DNA of 64,000 nucleotides from Desulfonatronum thiodismutans. GTDB taxonomy: Bacteria; Desulfobacterota; Desulfovibrionia; Desulfovibrionales; Desulfonatronaceae. Below the pieces are notes generated by a model. It was given only the letters and a program-made list of their open reading frames with translations, searched no databases and was not told the DNA's origin. A program made the position numbers and the translations under genes. This document shows, in pieces, positions 39,515 to 47,700 of this stretch. The stretch lies in assembly GCF_000717475.1 (NCBI RefSeq), contig NZ_JPIK01000017.1:1-64000 (forward strand), read 5' to 3'. Position 1 is the stretch's first letter, and each line of letters begins with the position of its first letter.

Positions 39515-40396
39515 TCAATATTTGCCCATCAGGCCGATGAACCCGTCCTCCAGGCTCATGGACGCTTGGGAGAGATCCCGGGCTTGGACGCCCAGTCCGG
39601 CCAGGTGGCGTTCCACGGCCTGAATATCGGCGTACGAATATAATGAAATCGTCCTTCCGCGCCGTTCAAAGCCCTTGACGATGTCGTCCCGGGGCAGTTC
39701 GTCCACGTTTTCGCAGTGAAAGACGTATTTATTGAACGCGGTCATGAACTCCTCCAGCCCGACCTGCATGATCTCGCCCCGGTCGATGAAGATGATCGTG
39801 TCCACCAACTGCTCCAAATCCTGGACAATATGACTGGTGACGAAGATGGTCTTGCCCTTTTTGGCCGCGAAATCGTGCAGCACGTCCAAGAACAGCCGCC
39901 GGTATCCGGCGTCCAGGCCCATGGAGTAGTCGTCCAGGATCAACAAGTCCGGGTCCTGGGCCATGATCACGCCCAGCACCACCTGGGAACGCTGGCCGCA
40001 GGACATGTTGCCCACCTTGTGACTCAGGGACAGGCCCATCTTGTTCACCAGCCCGAAAAACATTTCCGGGTTCCAGCGGGGATAGAAGCCGCGATAAAAG
40101 CGCTCGGTCTGAGCAATGGTCATGAATTCGTAGGCCAGATGCCCTTCGTGGAGCAGACCGATCCGAGCGCGCACGGCCGGAGGCAGGTCATGGGAATCCT
40201 CGCCCAACACCAGGCACTCTCCCTTGAAGGGCTTGAGAAAGCCCATCAGGATGTTCACCAAGGTGGTCTTGCCCTGCCCGTTCTTACCCAGCAGCCCGCA
40301 GACCGACCCTTCCGGAACGCTGAAATTGAGGTTCTCGTAGATCGTTCGCCCGTTGTACCGATGGCCCAGGCCACGGATCTCGATGGCGTTGCTCAT
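39515..40396 (-). CDS. ABC transporter ATP-binding protein
   Basis: 293 residues. Walker A GKNGQGKTT (about 36-44), signature NMSCGQRSQ (a LSGGQ variant with Cys in place of the first Gly), Walker B LLILDDYSMGLD in which the usual catalytic Glu after the Asp is Asp, and the switch His in TSHIVQD. The last 60 residues form an extra domain as in exporter ATPases. The ATG overlaps the stop of the upstream secreted-protein gene (ATGA). The altered Walker B and signature may slow ATP turnover. Confidence 0.92.
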   Translation of the reverse strand: MSNAIEIRGLGHRYNGRTIYENLNFSVPEGSVCGLLGKNGQGKTTLVNILMGFLKPFKGECLVLGEDSHDLPPAVRARIGLLHEGHLAYEFMTIAQTERFYRGFYPRWNPEMFFGLVNKMGLSLSHKVGNMSCGQRSQVVLGVIMAQDPDLLILDDYSMGLDAGYRRLFLDVLHDFAAKKGKTIFVTSHIVQDLEQLVDTIIFIDRGEIMQVGLEEFMTAFNKYVFHCENVDELPRDDIVKGFERRGRTISLYSYADIQAVERHLAGLGVQARDLSQASMSLEDGFIGLMGKY

Positions 40397-40716
40397 TGGC
40401 CGATCTGCCGTCCAGGCACCCGCAACTGGTGTTCGGGACCGGCATCGAAGACCACGAGGAAATCTCCACGGGGCTTCATGAAGGTGAATTCCGAGTTGTT
40501 GTCCATTTGGCCTTCCTGCAACACCCTTCCATCAGAAGACTTGATCCGCATGATCACGCCGCCTGCTGATGAGCCATCGGAAAACCCGCCCTGGCAGGTG
40601 ATGGAATTGTCGCCGTTGTCCATGCACAGCATCAGGGGCGTATGTGCCCAGGCCGCTGAACCGGCCGGAATCAGAAAGACAAATGCCAGCCAAACGATCG
40701 CTCTTCTAAAAAACAT
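40393..40716 (-). CDS. Small exported protein, first gene of ABC operon
   Basis: 107 residues with a signal peptide (about 1-24, cleavage near AWA-HT). The mature part is a compact beta-rich domain: LCMDNGDNSITCQGGFSDGS, then GQMDNNSEFTFMKPRGDF and VVFDAGPEHQL. Two Cys could form a disulfide. Similar small proteins occur next to transporter genes in sulfate reducers, but I know no function. The frame continues to 40923, but the signal peptide and GAGGTG fix the ATG at 40716. It may be a substrate-binding or sensing part of the transporter. Confidence 0.75.
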   Translation of the reverse strand: MFFRRAIVWLAFVFLIPAGSAAWAHTPLMLCMDNGDNSITCQGGFSDGSSAGGVIMRIKSSDGRVLQEGQMDNNSEFTFMKPRGDFLVVFDAGPEHQLRVPGRQIGQ

Positions 40717-40773
40717 CCTACACCTCGTTCCTTTTTTGAGGTTGATTCTTCTGCTCGGAAAATCAGGGCAGAG

Positions 40774-40820
40774 TCCATTGGGCAGGCAAAAAAGCGGTAG
40801 TATGCCTGCCCCACAATGGA
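40774..40820. repeat. Imperfect long inverted repeat
   Basis: GGGCAGGCA (40780-40788) pairs with TGCCTGCCC (40803-40811). Outside these arms TCCATT pairs with AATGGA at 40815-40820, with three unpaired bases. No T-run follows on either strand, so it is not a typical terminator. Confidence 0.6.
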
Positions 40821-40949
40821 AACGGCTACGCCTGGAGTACATGAGTAGTTGCAGTTTGACGGTGAATCCATTCTTCGCTTTCAACTTGAAACCCTGTCGC
40901 GAAAAGCACATCAAGCATATCAATCAACTCACCCAAAATGTCAATGGTG

Positions 40950-40966
40950 TTGAAAACAATTTTCAT
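40950..40966 (+). promoter_or_regulatory. Predicted Fur box
   Basis: TGAAAACAATTTTCA (40951-40965), flanked by T on both sides, matches the consensus WTGAAAATNATTTTCAW described for Desulfovibrio Fur with one mismatch. It lies 121 bp before the ATG of the metal ATPase gene. Iron-dependent control is inferred from the match and the position. Confidence 0.6.
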
Positions 40967-41031
40967 AATACTGATTGTAATTTGATGCCACCCCTTTACA
41001 AGTATCAAGCTATCAACTAATCAAAAAACTT

Positions 41032-41046
41032 TATAGTCAAACTATA
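41032..41046 (+). promoter_or_regulatory. Palindrome / promoter-proximal operator candidate
   Basis: TATAGT-CAA-ACTATA is a perfect 6-3-6 palindrome 40 bp before the ATPase start. It overlaps possible -10 hexamers (TATAGT, TATATT). A MarR regulator encoded at the end of the same operon is the natural candidate to bind it. Confidence 0.45.
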
Positions 41047-41086
41047 TTCTCGAAACACAAACCTTATTCATTACCTGGAGTTGACC

Positions 41087-43021
41087 ATGATCGGCCGCTT
41101 CGCCACCCTGGGCGTGTACAGGGAATTGTTCGTCTTGCGGGATTTTCAGGTGTGTCTGGCCGGAGGCGGTTTGGCCCTGGCCGGATATCTTTGGGAAGTT
41201 TTCGGGTCGGCCTGGGCCTGGCCCGTTCTCGTGCTCTACGCCGGGGCCATCGGACTGAACGGCGGGCCGATCATCTGGGGGGCGATTCAGGGCCTGCTGG
41301 AACGCCGGGTGAACGTGGACGAACTGGTCAGCCTGGCCCTGATTGCCTGCCTGATCCAGGGCGAACTGCTCACCGCGGCCGTGGTGGCCTTCATCATGAC
41401 CCTGGGCACGCTGATCGAAGAGGCCACCAGTGATTCGGCCCGCCGCTCCATCCATGAACTGATGCGCGTGGCGCCCCAGACCGCCCTGATTCTGCAAGCC
41501 GACATCGAACGGGAAATCGCGGTCCAAGACATCACTCCAGGCGATCTGCTCCTGGTCAAGCCGGGAGACCGCATTCCCGTGGACGCCCGGATCGTTTCCG
41601 GAGCCTCGGCCCTGGATGAGTCCGCCATCACCGGGGAATCCCTGCCCGTGACCAAAAGCGCGGGAGACGAGGTCCTGGCCGGAACCCTGAACCACAACGG
41701 GGTGCTGCGCATCCGGGCCGAAAAGGTGGGCGAGGACACGCTTCTGGGCCGGGTCGTCCGCCTGGTCGGCGAGGCCGAGCTGCACAAGCCCCTGGCCACC
41801 AGGTTTATCGACCGCTACGCCGCCTGGTTCACGCCGCTGATCCTGGCCATTGCCGGACTGGTCTGGTACTGGTCCGGGGACTGGAGCCGGGCCGTGAGCG
41901 TGCTCATCGCCGGTTGTCCCTGCGCCCTGATCATGGCCGCGCCCACGGCCACCGTGGCCGCGGTGGGCCGCCTGGCCCGGGCCGGGGTCCTGGTCAAGGG
42001 GGGGCGTTACCTGGAGCAGGCCTCCAAGGTGGACGCCCTGCTCTTTGACAAGACCGGCACCCTGACCAGTGGTCGGCCCAGGGTGGAGGAAATCCGGGCC
42101 GATGACGGCTGCACTCCGGAAGAGGTCCTGGCCTGCGCGGCCTGCGTGGAAAAGGACGTCAGCCATCCCCTGGCCCGGGCCGTGCTCAAGGCCGCCCAGT
42201 ACGCCAGAATCACCCTGGGCACGGCCACGGACGTGGTGGCCGAGGTGGGCCGGGGGGTACGGGCCGTGGTCCAGGGGCGGCACATCGAGGTGGGAGGGGC
42301 GGCCCTATTTGCCCGGGAGGGTTCCGGAAAGGGAGCCGGGGCCGGGCCTTTACCGCCGGACTTGCGGACCTGCCTGGAAACCATCCAGGCCAGGGGGGCC
42401 ACCCCGCTGCTGGTTTACCGGGACCAGCGCCCCATCGGCGTGATCGGCGTTTCGGACACGGTCCGGAGCGAAGCCGCCCAAACCATGCGTCGCTTGCGCA
42501 ATCTGGGCATTTCCCGCCTGGGGATTCTCTCCGGGGACCATGACCTGTCCGTGCGCCGGGTGGCGGAACAGCTTGGCATTACCTGGACCAGGGCCGGACT
42601 CAGGCCGGACCAGAAACTGGAAGAACTGAGTCGACTCCAGGAAGCCGGGCATACGGTCATGGTCGTGGGCGACGGGATCAACGACGCTCCGGCCCTGGCC
42701 CGGGCCAACGTGGGCGTGGCCATGGGCGGCGCGGGCACGGACGTGGCCCTGGAAACCGCGGACATCGTCCTGACCCGGGACGACATCTCCCGCCTGCCCC
42801 TGCTGATCCGCCTGAGTCGGAAAATGCTCACCGTGATCAAGATCAACGTGGTTTTGGGCCTGAGCTTCAACGCCCTGGCCGTCTGGGGCGGCGCAGTCGG
42901 CATCCTGGGACCGATTCAGGCCGCGGTGGTCCACAACGTGGGGGCCGTAATCGTGGTCTTCTCCTCAGCCGCCCTGGCCATGGGCAAGGATGACCTTCAG
43001 GAGCAACGCAATGAAACATGA
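41087..43021 (+). CDS. P1B-type heavy-metal translocating ATPase
   Basis: A 644-residue membrane pump. It has no N-terminal HMA metal-binding domain. The actuator domain has TGES (ITGESLPV), the sixth-type membrane helix carries the metal-site CPC (AGCPCALIMAAP), the phosphorylation site is DKTGTLTSG, the P1B His-Pro is SHPLAR, and the hinge is GDGINDAPAL. CPC pumps export Cu+, Zn2+/Cd2+/Pb2+ or related metals; the exact metal cannot be read here. The frame opens at a TTG (41081), but the ATG at 41087 follows CTGGAG at 6 nt. It overlaps marR by 11 bp and lies behind a Fur-type box. Confidence 0.92.
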   Translation: MIGRFATLGVYRELFVLRDFQVCLAGGGLALAGYLWEVFGSAWAWPVLVLYAGAIGLNGGPIIWGAIQGLLERRVNVDELVSLALIACLIQGELLTAAVVAFIMTLGTLIEEATSDSARRSIHELMRVAPQTALILQADIEREIAVQDITPGDLLLVKPGDRIPVDARIVSGASALDESAITGESLPVTKSAGDEVLAGTLNHNGVLRIRAEKVGEDTLLGRVVRLVGEAELHKPLATRFIDRYAAWFTPLILAIAGLVWYWSGDWSRAVSVLIAGCPCALIMAAPTATVAAVGRLARAGVLVKGGRYLEQASKVDALLFDKTGTLTSGRPRVEEIRADDGCTPEEVLACAACVEKDVSHPLARAVLKAAQYARITLGTATDVVAEVGRGVRAVVQGRHIEVGGAALFAREGSGKGAGAGPLPPDLRTCLETIQARGATPLLVYRDQRPIGVIGVSDTVRSEAAQTMRRLRNLGISRLGILSGDHDLSVRRVAEQLGITWTRAGLRPDQKLEELSRLQEAGHTVMVVGDGINDAPALARANVGVAMGGAGTDVALETADIVLTRDDISRLPLLIRLSRKMLTVIKINVVLGLSFNALAVWGGAVGILGPIQAAVVHNVGAVIVVFSSAALAMGKDDLQEQRNET

Positions 43022-43427
43022 CGAAGAACTGACCTCCCTGCTGGTGGAGTTTCACGAGAAATTCGCCTCCTGGGAGCACGGCGTGGTCCGGGGCAAGCCG
43101 CTGACCCTGCAGCAGATCCACGCCATGGAAATCCTCTGCGCCCACGGTCGGCTGACCATGAAGGAACTGGCCGAAAAAATGGGCGTGACCACCGGCTCCC
43201 TGACCGTGCTCGTGGATCGTCTGGAAAAAAAAGGCATCGTGGAGCGCCAGCCCCACGAATCCGACCGCCGCTCCATCCGCCTGGGCATGACGGCCAAAGG
43301 CGAACAACTGGCCGCCGAACACCACGACCTGCACCTGAGCCTGACCCGTGAACTCACCGCCTGCCTGAGCCCCGAGGAAACGAATCAACTAATCAATCTG
43401 CTGCGGAAGATGTTGCCGTTTTTTTAA
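43011..43427 (+). CDS. MarR family transcriptional regulator
   Basis: 138 residues with the winged helix of MarR proteins: HAMEILCAHGRLTMKELAEK, then TTGSLTVLVDRLEKKGIVER and the wing DRRSIRLGMT. Dimerisation helices lie at both ends. The ATG at 43011 has CAGGAG upstream inside the ATPase gene, so the two are co-translated. It probably controls its own operon, possibly through the palindrome at 41032. The signal may be a metal or redox change; no metal-binding Cys cluster is visible. Confidence 0.92.
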   Translation: MKHDEELTSLLVEFHEKFASWEHGVVRGKPLTLQQIHAMEILCAHGRLTMKELAEKMGVTTGSLTVLVDRLEKKGIVERQPHESDRRSIRLGMTAKGEQLAAEHHDLHLSLTRELTACLSPEETNQLINLLRKMLPFF

Positions 43428-43443
43428 CCCCGCAAGCGCGACG

Positions 43444-44781
43444 TCAAGACGCACCTGGAGAGCGCTCCCCCCCTGTTTTCGCCGCCTTCATCGCCTGCTT
43501 CAACCGCAGGCCCAAGGAACTGATGATTTTGCGGGATACTGCGGGGCTGTGGGCCAGGAGGCCTTCGAAGGTATTGGCGGAAAGGAGCAGGAGTTCGGAG
43601 TCGGTTTCGGCTCGGGCCGTGGAGAGGCGGGGTTGGTCCAGAAGGTAGGCGGTTTCGCCGAAAAACTGTCCCGCCTCAATGACGGCCAGGGGCTTGGAAT
43701 CCGGCATTGGTTTTCCGCCGAACAGCGCGACCTTGCCGGAGTGCAGGTAGTAGATGTCCCGGCCCTGGTCACCCTGGCGATAGATGGCCTCTCCCTCCGG
43801 TACGGTCTGGGCGTACTTGGAGAAAATACGCCGGGACGAGCCAAAAAGTTTGCCCTCCATTCGCCCGCCGATTCCGGAAGAATTGTTCTGGGGGGCGATG
43901 ATCCGGTCCAGGGCCAGGATGTCCACCCGGCCGGCCACTTCCACGAACTGGGCGAAGAGGAAAAACAGCAGAAAGACAAGATAGACCCAGAGCAGCAGGA
44001 AAATTACCGCGCCCAGGGAACCATACAAGTAGTTGTAGGAAGCCAGGGTGACGTACTGCAAAAAAGCCAGCTTCAGGCCGTGGATGGACAAGGTGCATAG
44101 CCCCGCGCCCAGGGCCGCGTGCCAGATTTTTGGCTTGGAGAGGGGCAGAAAACGGTAGCAGATGAAGATCAGGCCGAAGACCAGGGCCAGGGGCACGACG
44201 AAGCCGGAGAGGGACAAGAGCAGATCATATATCTGGATCAGCCAGGCAAATTCCTCCAACTTGCCGTGTAGAAAGCGCAAAATCACGTTGGTCAGCGCGG
44301 AAAGCAGCAAGAGGGTCAGGACGCCGGGGACCAGGACCAGGGACAGCAGGTTGCTCCAGACGAAGTTTCTGGACCGATCGCTGGGAAAGATCACCCCAAA
44401 GGCGCTCTGGATGGAGCTGATGATCAACCTGCTGGTCCAGAGCACTCCTAAAAGTCCCAATCCGCTGATCGCGGCTTGGGTTTCCAGGATTCCGATGCGC
44501 CGAAAAAAATCCTCGTTCAATTCTTTATTGAACTCTGCCAGAAACGCGAACAGCTCCGCGGTCAATTCAGGGTGGTTGACGAGCGAGGTGTTCAGGATGG
44601 AAACGACCACCAGGATCAGCGGCCCAATGGACAACAGGAAGTAGTACGCCGCCGCGGATGCGTGGCTGGAAAGCTGATTTTTCAGAAACTGGAGGACGGT
44701 GCCGTACGTGGTCTGCAAAAACCAGTTCAGACCGTCCTCCAGAAGATGGAAGGGAAGTTTAAGCCACGCCCTCGGCCACAC
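43444..44781 (-). CDS. YihY/BrkB family membrane protein fused to cNMP-binding domain
   Basis: About 445 residues. The N-terminal 280 residues form a six-helix BrkB/YihY domain ([36 protein letters not shown] and [18 protein letters not shown]). A C-terminal cyclic-nucleotide-binding fold (about 320-430) has [20 protein letters not shown] and [19 protein letters not shown], close to the phosphate-binding cassette. The start is uncertain: a GTG at 44781 behind GAGG or a TTG at 44790. Both overlap the end of leuB. Function of BrkB proteins is unresolved; the fusion suggests ligand or membrane-state gating. Confidence 0.85.
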   Translation of the reverse strand: MWPRAWLKLPFHLLEDGLNWFLQTTYGTVLQFLKNQLSSHASAAAYYFLLSIGPLILVVVSILNTSLVNHPELTAELFAFLAEFNKELNEDFFRRIGILETQAAISGLGLLGVLWTSRLIISSIQSAFGVIFPSDRSRNFVWSNLLSLVLVPGVLTLLLLSALTNVILRFLHGKLEEFAWLIQIYDLLLSLSGFVVPLALVFGLIFICYRFLPLSKPKIWHAALGAGLCTLSIHGLKLAFLQYVTLASYNYLYGSLGAVIFLLLWVYLVFLLFFLFAQFVEVAGRVDILALDRIIAPQNNSSGIGGRMEGKLFGSSRRIFSKYAQTVPEGEAIYRQGDQGRDIYYLHSGKVALFGGKPMPDSKPLAVIEAGQFFGETAYLLDQPRLSTARAETDSELLLLSANTFEGLLAHSPAVSRKIISSLGLRLKQAMKAAKTGGERSPGAS

Positions 44782-45811
44782 GATCGCCAACCTCGTCCGT
44801 GGTCATGCCCATCCGTCCCGCTGCCTGGCTGGCCATGGAGGGCAGCAGCCTGATCACGGCCTGCTCCACGGCCTGGGCAGCCTGGGCTTCCTTGAGTTCC
44901 ACGAGCATCATCTGCCCGGCCAGGATCGCGGCCAGGGGGTTGGCCTTGCCCTGCCCGGCGTATTTCGGGGCCGAACCGCCGATGGGCTCGAACATGGACA
45001 CGCCCTCAGGATTGATGTTCCCTCCCGCGGCAATGCCCAGCCCGCCCTGGGTGATGGCCCCCAGGTCGGTAATGATGTCCCCGAACATGTTGTCCGTGAC
45101 GATCACGTCGAACCATTCCGGGTTCTTGACCATCCACATGCAGGTGGCGTCCACGTGGGCGTAGTCCAGTTCCACCTGGGGAAACTCCTTGGCCAGCTCA
45201 TGGAAGACCCGGTCCCAGAGGCCGAAGGCAAAGGTCAGGACGTTGGTCTTGCCGCACAAGGTCAGCTTCTTGCGCGGCCGGGAGGCGGCCAGTTCAAAGG
45301 CGTAGCGCAGGCAGCGTTCCACACCCATGTAGGTGTTCACGGACTCCTGGACGGCGATTTCATGCTTGGTGCCCTGACGCAGGCATCCGCCGCTACCCGC
45401 GTACAGGCCCTCGGTGTTCTCCCGGACCACCACGTAGTCGATCTGTTCCGGCCCTTTGTCCTTGAGCGGGCATTCCACGCCGGGATAGAGCTTCACCGGG
45501 CGCAAATTAATGTACTGATCCAGGGCGAACCGGAGTTTCAGCAAAACCCCCTGCTCCAGGATGCCCGGCTTGACGTCCGGATGGCCGATGGCCCCGAGAT
45601 AGATGGAATCCAGGCCGCGCATCTCCTCCAACACGGAGTCCGGAACCAGCTCTCCGGTCTTCAGATAGCGCTCCCCACCCAGATCAATGTGCTGCCAGTT
45701 GATCTTAAATCCATATTTCGCCCCGGCCGCATCCAGCACCTTGCGGCCCTGCATGGTCACCTCCGGCCCAATGCCGTCGCCGGGGAACCAGCCGATGTTG
45801 TAGCTGCGCAT
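44759..45811 (-). CDS. leuB: 3-isopropylmalate dehydrogenase
   Basis: 350 residues of the isocitrate/isopropylmalate dehydrogenase family, catalysing oxidative decarboxylation of 3-isopropylmalate with NAD. Motifs: [25 protein letters not shown], Lys in GKTNVLTFA, and the metal-binding [14 protein letters not shown], then [13 protein letters not shown]. The ATG at 45811 follows GAGGAG; the extension to 45829 starts at TTG and is less likely. It is the fourth leu gene but is separated from leuD by a 121-bp repeat-rich spacer. Confidence 0.94.
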   Translation of the reverse strand: MRSYNIGWFPGDGIGPEVTMQGRKVLDAAGAKYGFKINWQHIDLGGERYLKTGELVPDSVLEEMRGLDSIYLGAIGHPDVKPGILEQGVLLKLRFALDQYINLRPVKLYPGVECPLKDKGPEQIDYVVVRENTEGLYAGSGGCLRQGTKHEIAVQESVNTYMGVERCLRYAFELAASRPRKKLTLCGKTNVLTFAFGLWDRVFHELAKEFPQVELDYAHVDATCMWMVKNPEWFDVIVTDNMFGDIITDLGAITQGGLGIAAGGNINPEGVSMFEPIGGSAPKYAGQGKANPLAAILAGQMMLVELKEAQAAQAVEQAVIRLLPSMASQAAGRMGMTTDEVGDRVAEGVA

Positions 45812-45852
45812 GTGGTTATTTCTCCTCAATAAGGTTCATGAATATTGATTAA

Positions 45853-45930
45853 GGTTCAACGGTTCACGGTTCAACGGTTCTCTGTCACGCTCTCCGTTCT
45901 CCTGACTCCTGACTTCTGAATTCTGAATTC
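45853..45930. repeat. Degenerate heptad-type repeats in the leuD-leuB spacer
   Basis: Two blocks. At 45853-45880, GGTTCAAC, GGTTCAC, GGTTCAAC and GGTTC (period 7-8). At 45898-45930, TCCTGAC, TCCTGAC, TTCTGAA, TTCTGAA and TTC (period 7). The pattern is the same kind as at 29602-29650. Confidence 0.8.
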
Positions 45931-45932
45931 CG

Positions 45933-46427
45933 TCACCCCGCCATCTGCCTGCGCACGTACCCCACCAGGCCGCCCTGGGCCAGGATTTCCCGCATGAACG
46001 GCGGAACCGGGGTGCAGGGGATGTCCTTGTTCTGGGTCAGGTTGCGGATCAGGCCGTTTTCCGGGTCCACCTCCAAGCTGTCGCCTTCGTTGATGCCGTC
46101 CACTTCGTCGCCGATTTCCAGCAGGGTCAGACCCATGTTGAAGCCGTTACGGTAGAAGATCCGGGCGAAGCTGTGGGCCAGGACCACGGGCATGCCCGCG
46201 CCGAGAATGGCGATGGGCGCGTGTTCCCTGGAAGAGCCGCAGCCGAAGTTCGGCCCGGCCACCAGGATGTCGCCCTTTTGCACCCGGTTGATCCAGCCCG
46301 GCTCCAGACCCTCGAAGCAGTTCTTGCCCAGTTCCAATGGGTCCGTGGTGACCAGAAACCGGGCCGGGATGATGGCGTCCGTATCGATATTGGTTCCGAC
46401 CTTGCGGGCCGCTCCTGTATAACTCAT
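45933..46427 (-). CDS. leuD: 3-isopropylmalate dehydratase small subunit
   Basis: 164 residues of the swivelling-domain subunit that completes LeuC for isomerising 2- to 3-isopropylmalate. Family motifs are [13 protein letters not shown] and [17 protein letters not shown]. Length fits the short archaeal/bacterial type. GGGAGGAAG precedes the ATG at 46427; the upstream frame to 46610 is spurious. It starts 1 bp after leuC ends. Confidence 0.96.
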   Translation of the reverse strand: MSYTGAARKVGTNIDTDAIIPARFLVTTDPLELGKNCFEGLEPGWINRVQKGDILVAGPNFGCGSSREHAPIAILGAGMPVVLAHSFARIFYRNGFNMGLTLLEIGDEVDGINEGDSLEVDPENGLIRNLTQNKDIPCTPVPPFMREILAQGGLVGYVRRQMAG

Positions 46428-46428
46428 G

Positions 46429-47700
46429 TTACTTCCTCCCCACGATTTCAGCAGGATGGCAGATATGCCCGGCAATTGCCGTTGCCGCGGCCACGCCCGC
46501 TCCGGCCAGATAGACCTCGCTTTCCAGGCTGCCCATCCGGCCCTTGAAGTTGCGGTTGGTGGTGGCCAGGACCTTTTCGCCGGAGGCCAGGATGCCCATG
46601 TGTCCGCCAAGGCAGGGCCCGCAAGTGGGCGGGCCGACCACGGCCCCGGCGTCCATGAAGATCTCCAGCAGGCCCTCGCGCAGGGCCTGCTTGTAGATCA
46701 GCGGCGTGGCCGGAAGGATGATCAACCGCAGGCCCTTGGCGGCCTTGCGGCCCTTGAGCAGGGCCGCGGCCCGGCGCAGGTCGCTGATCCGGCCGTTGGT
46801 GCAGGAGCCGATGACCACCTGATCCACGGCCACGTCCGCCACTTCCTCCACGGACCGGACGTTGTCCGGCAGGTGCGGACAGGCGATCTGGGGCGAAAGG
46901 CCGGAGACGTCGAAGGTCAGTTCCTGTTCGTAAACCGCGCCCGGGTCCGGGGCAATGGCTGTAGCACCTGTGCGCCCGGCGGCCTGGGCATAGGCCAAGG
47001 TCTTGTCGTCCGCGGCGAACAACCCAACCTTGCCCCCGGCTTCGATGGCCATATTGGCCATTGTCATCCGGCCTTCCACGTCCATGGCCGCGATCACCGG
47101 GCCGTCGAACTCCAGGGCCTTGTAGGTGGCTCCGGCCACGCCGATCTTGCCGATCAGCAGCAGGATCAGGTCCTTGGCTTCCAGGTGCTCGGGCAGAGTT
47201 CCGGTAAAGGTGGCCCGGATGGTGGACGGCACCTTGAACCAGGTTTCGCCCAGGGCCATGGCCGCGGCCACGTCGGTGCTGCCCATGCCCGTGGCAAAGG
47301 CCCCCAGCCCGCCGTAGGTGCAGGTATGGCTGTCCGCGCCCACGACCACGTCGCCCGGGCCCACAAGACCCAGCTCCGGCAACAGGGCGTGCTCCACCCC
47401 GGATTCGCCGCCGTCGTAGAAATGGACGACGCCCATCTTGCGGGCGAAATCCCGGACCGCCTTGACCTGCTGGGCCGAGTCGATGTCCTTGTTCGGGGTG
47501 AAATGGTCGCAAACCAGGAAGACCTTTTCCGGGTCAAAGACCTTGGTCGCGCCCATGGCCTCGAAAGACTTGATGGCCAGGGGCGCGGTGATGTCGTTGG
47601 CCAGCACCGAGGACAGTCGGGTCCGGACGATCTGGCCCGGTCCGGTGATCGATTCCTCGGTGCGGCCCTGGAGTATTTTTTCGGCTAAGGTCTGGGGCAT
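46429..47700 (-). CDS. leuC: 3-isopropylmalate dehydratase large subunit
   Basis: 423 residues of the aconitase superfamily. The 4Fe-4S ligands lie in VIGSCTNGR and in [13 protein letters not shown]. Other motifs are [15 protein letters not shown] near residue 130. Length matches the 420-residue subtype paired with short LeuD. Its ATG lies inside leuA (16-bp overlap) with GGAGG upstream, so translation is coupled. Confidence 0.97.
   Translation of the reverse strand: MPQTLAEKILQGRTEESITGPGQIVRTRLSSVLANDITAPLAIKSFEAMGATKVFDPEKVFLVCDHFTPNKDIDSAQQVKAVRDFARKMGVVHFYDGGESGVEHALLPELGLVGPGDVVVGADSHTCTYGGLGAFATGMGSTDVAAAMALGETWFKVPSTIRATFTGTLPEHLEAKDLILLLIGKIGVAGATYKALEFDGPVIAAMDVEGRMTMANMAIEAGGKVGLFAADDKTLAYAQAAGRTGATAIAPDPGAVYEQELTFDVSGLSPQIACPHLPDNVRSVEEVADVAVDQVVIGSCTNGRISDLRRAAALLKGRKAAKGLRLIILPATPLIYKQALREGLLEIFMDAGAVVGPPTCGPCLGGHMGILASGEKVLATTNRNFKGRMGSLESEVYLAGAGVAAATAIAGHICHPAEIVGRK

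Larger units (their letters stand above)
40717..41086. other. 370-bp divergent regulatory region
   Basis: Separates the ABC operon (minus) from the metal ATPase operon (plus). The ATPase-proximal half is much more AT-rich than its surroundings. It contains an imperfect inverted repeat (40774-40820), a Fur-type box (40950-40966) and a second palindrome next to the ATPase gene (41032-41046). No gene is seen. Confidence 0.7.
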
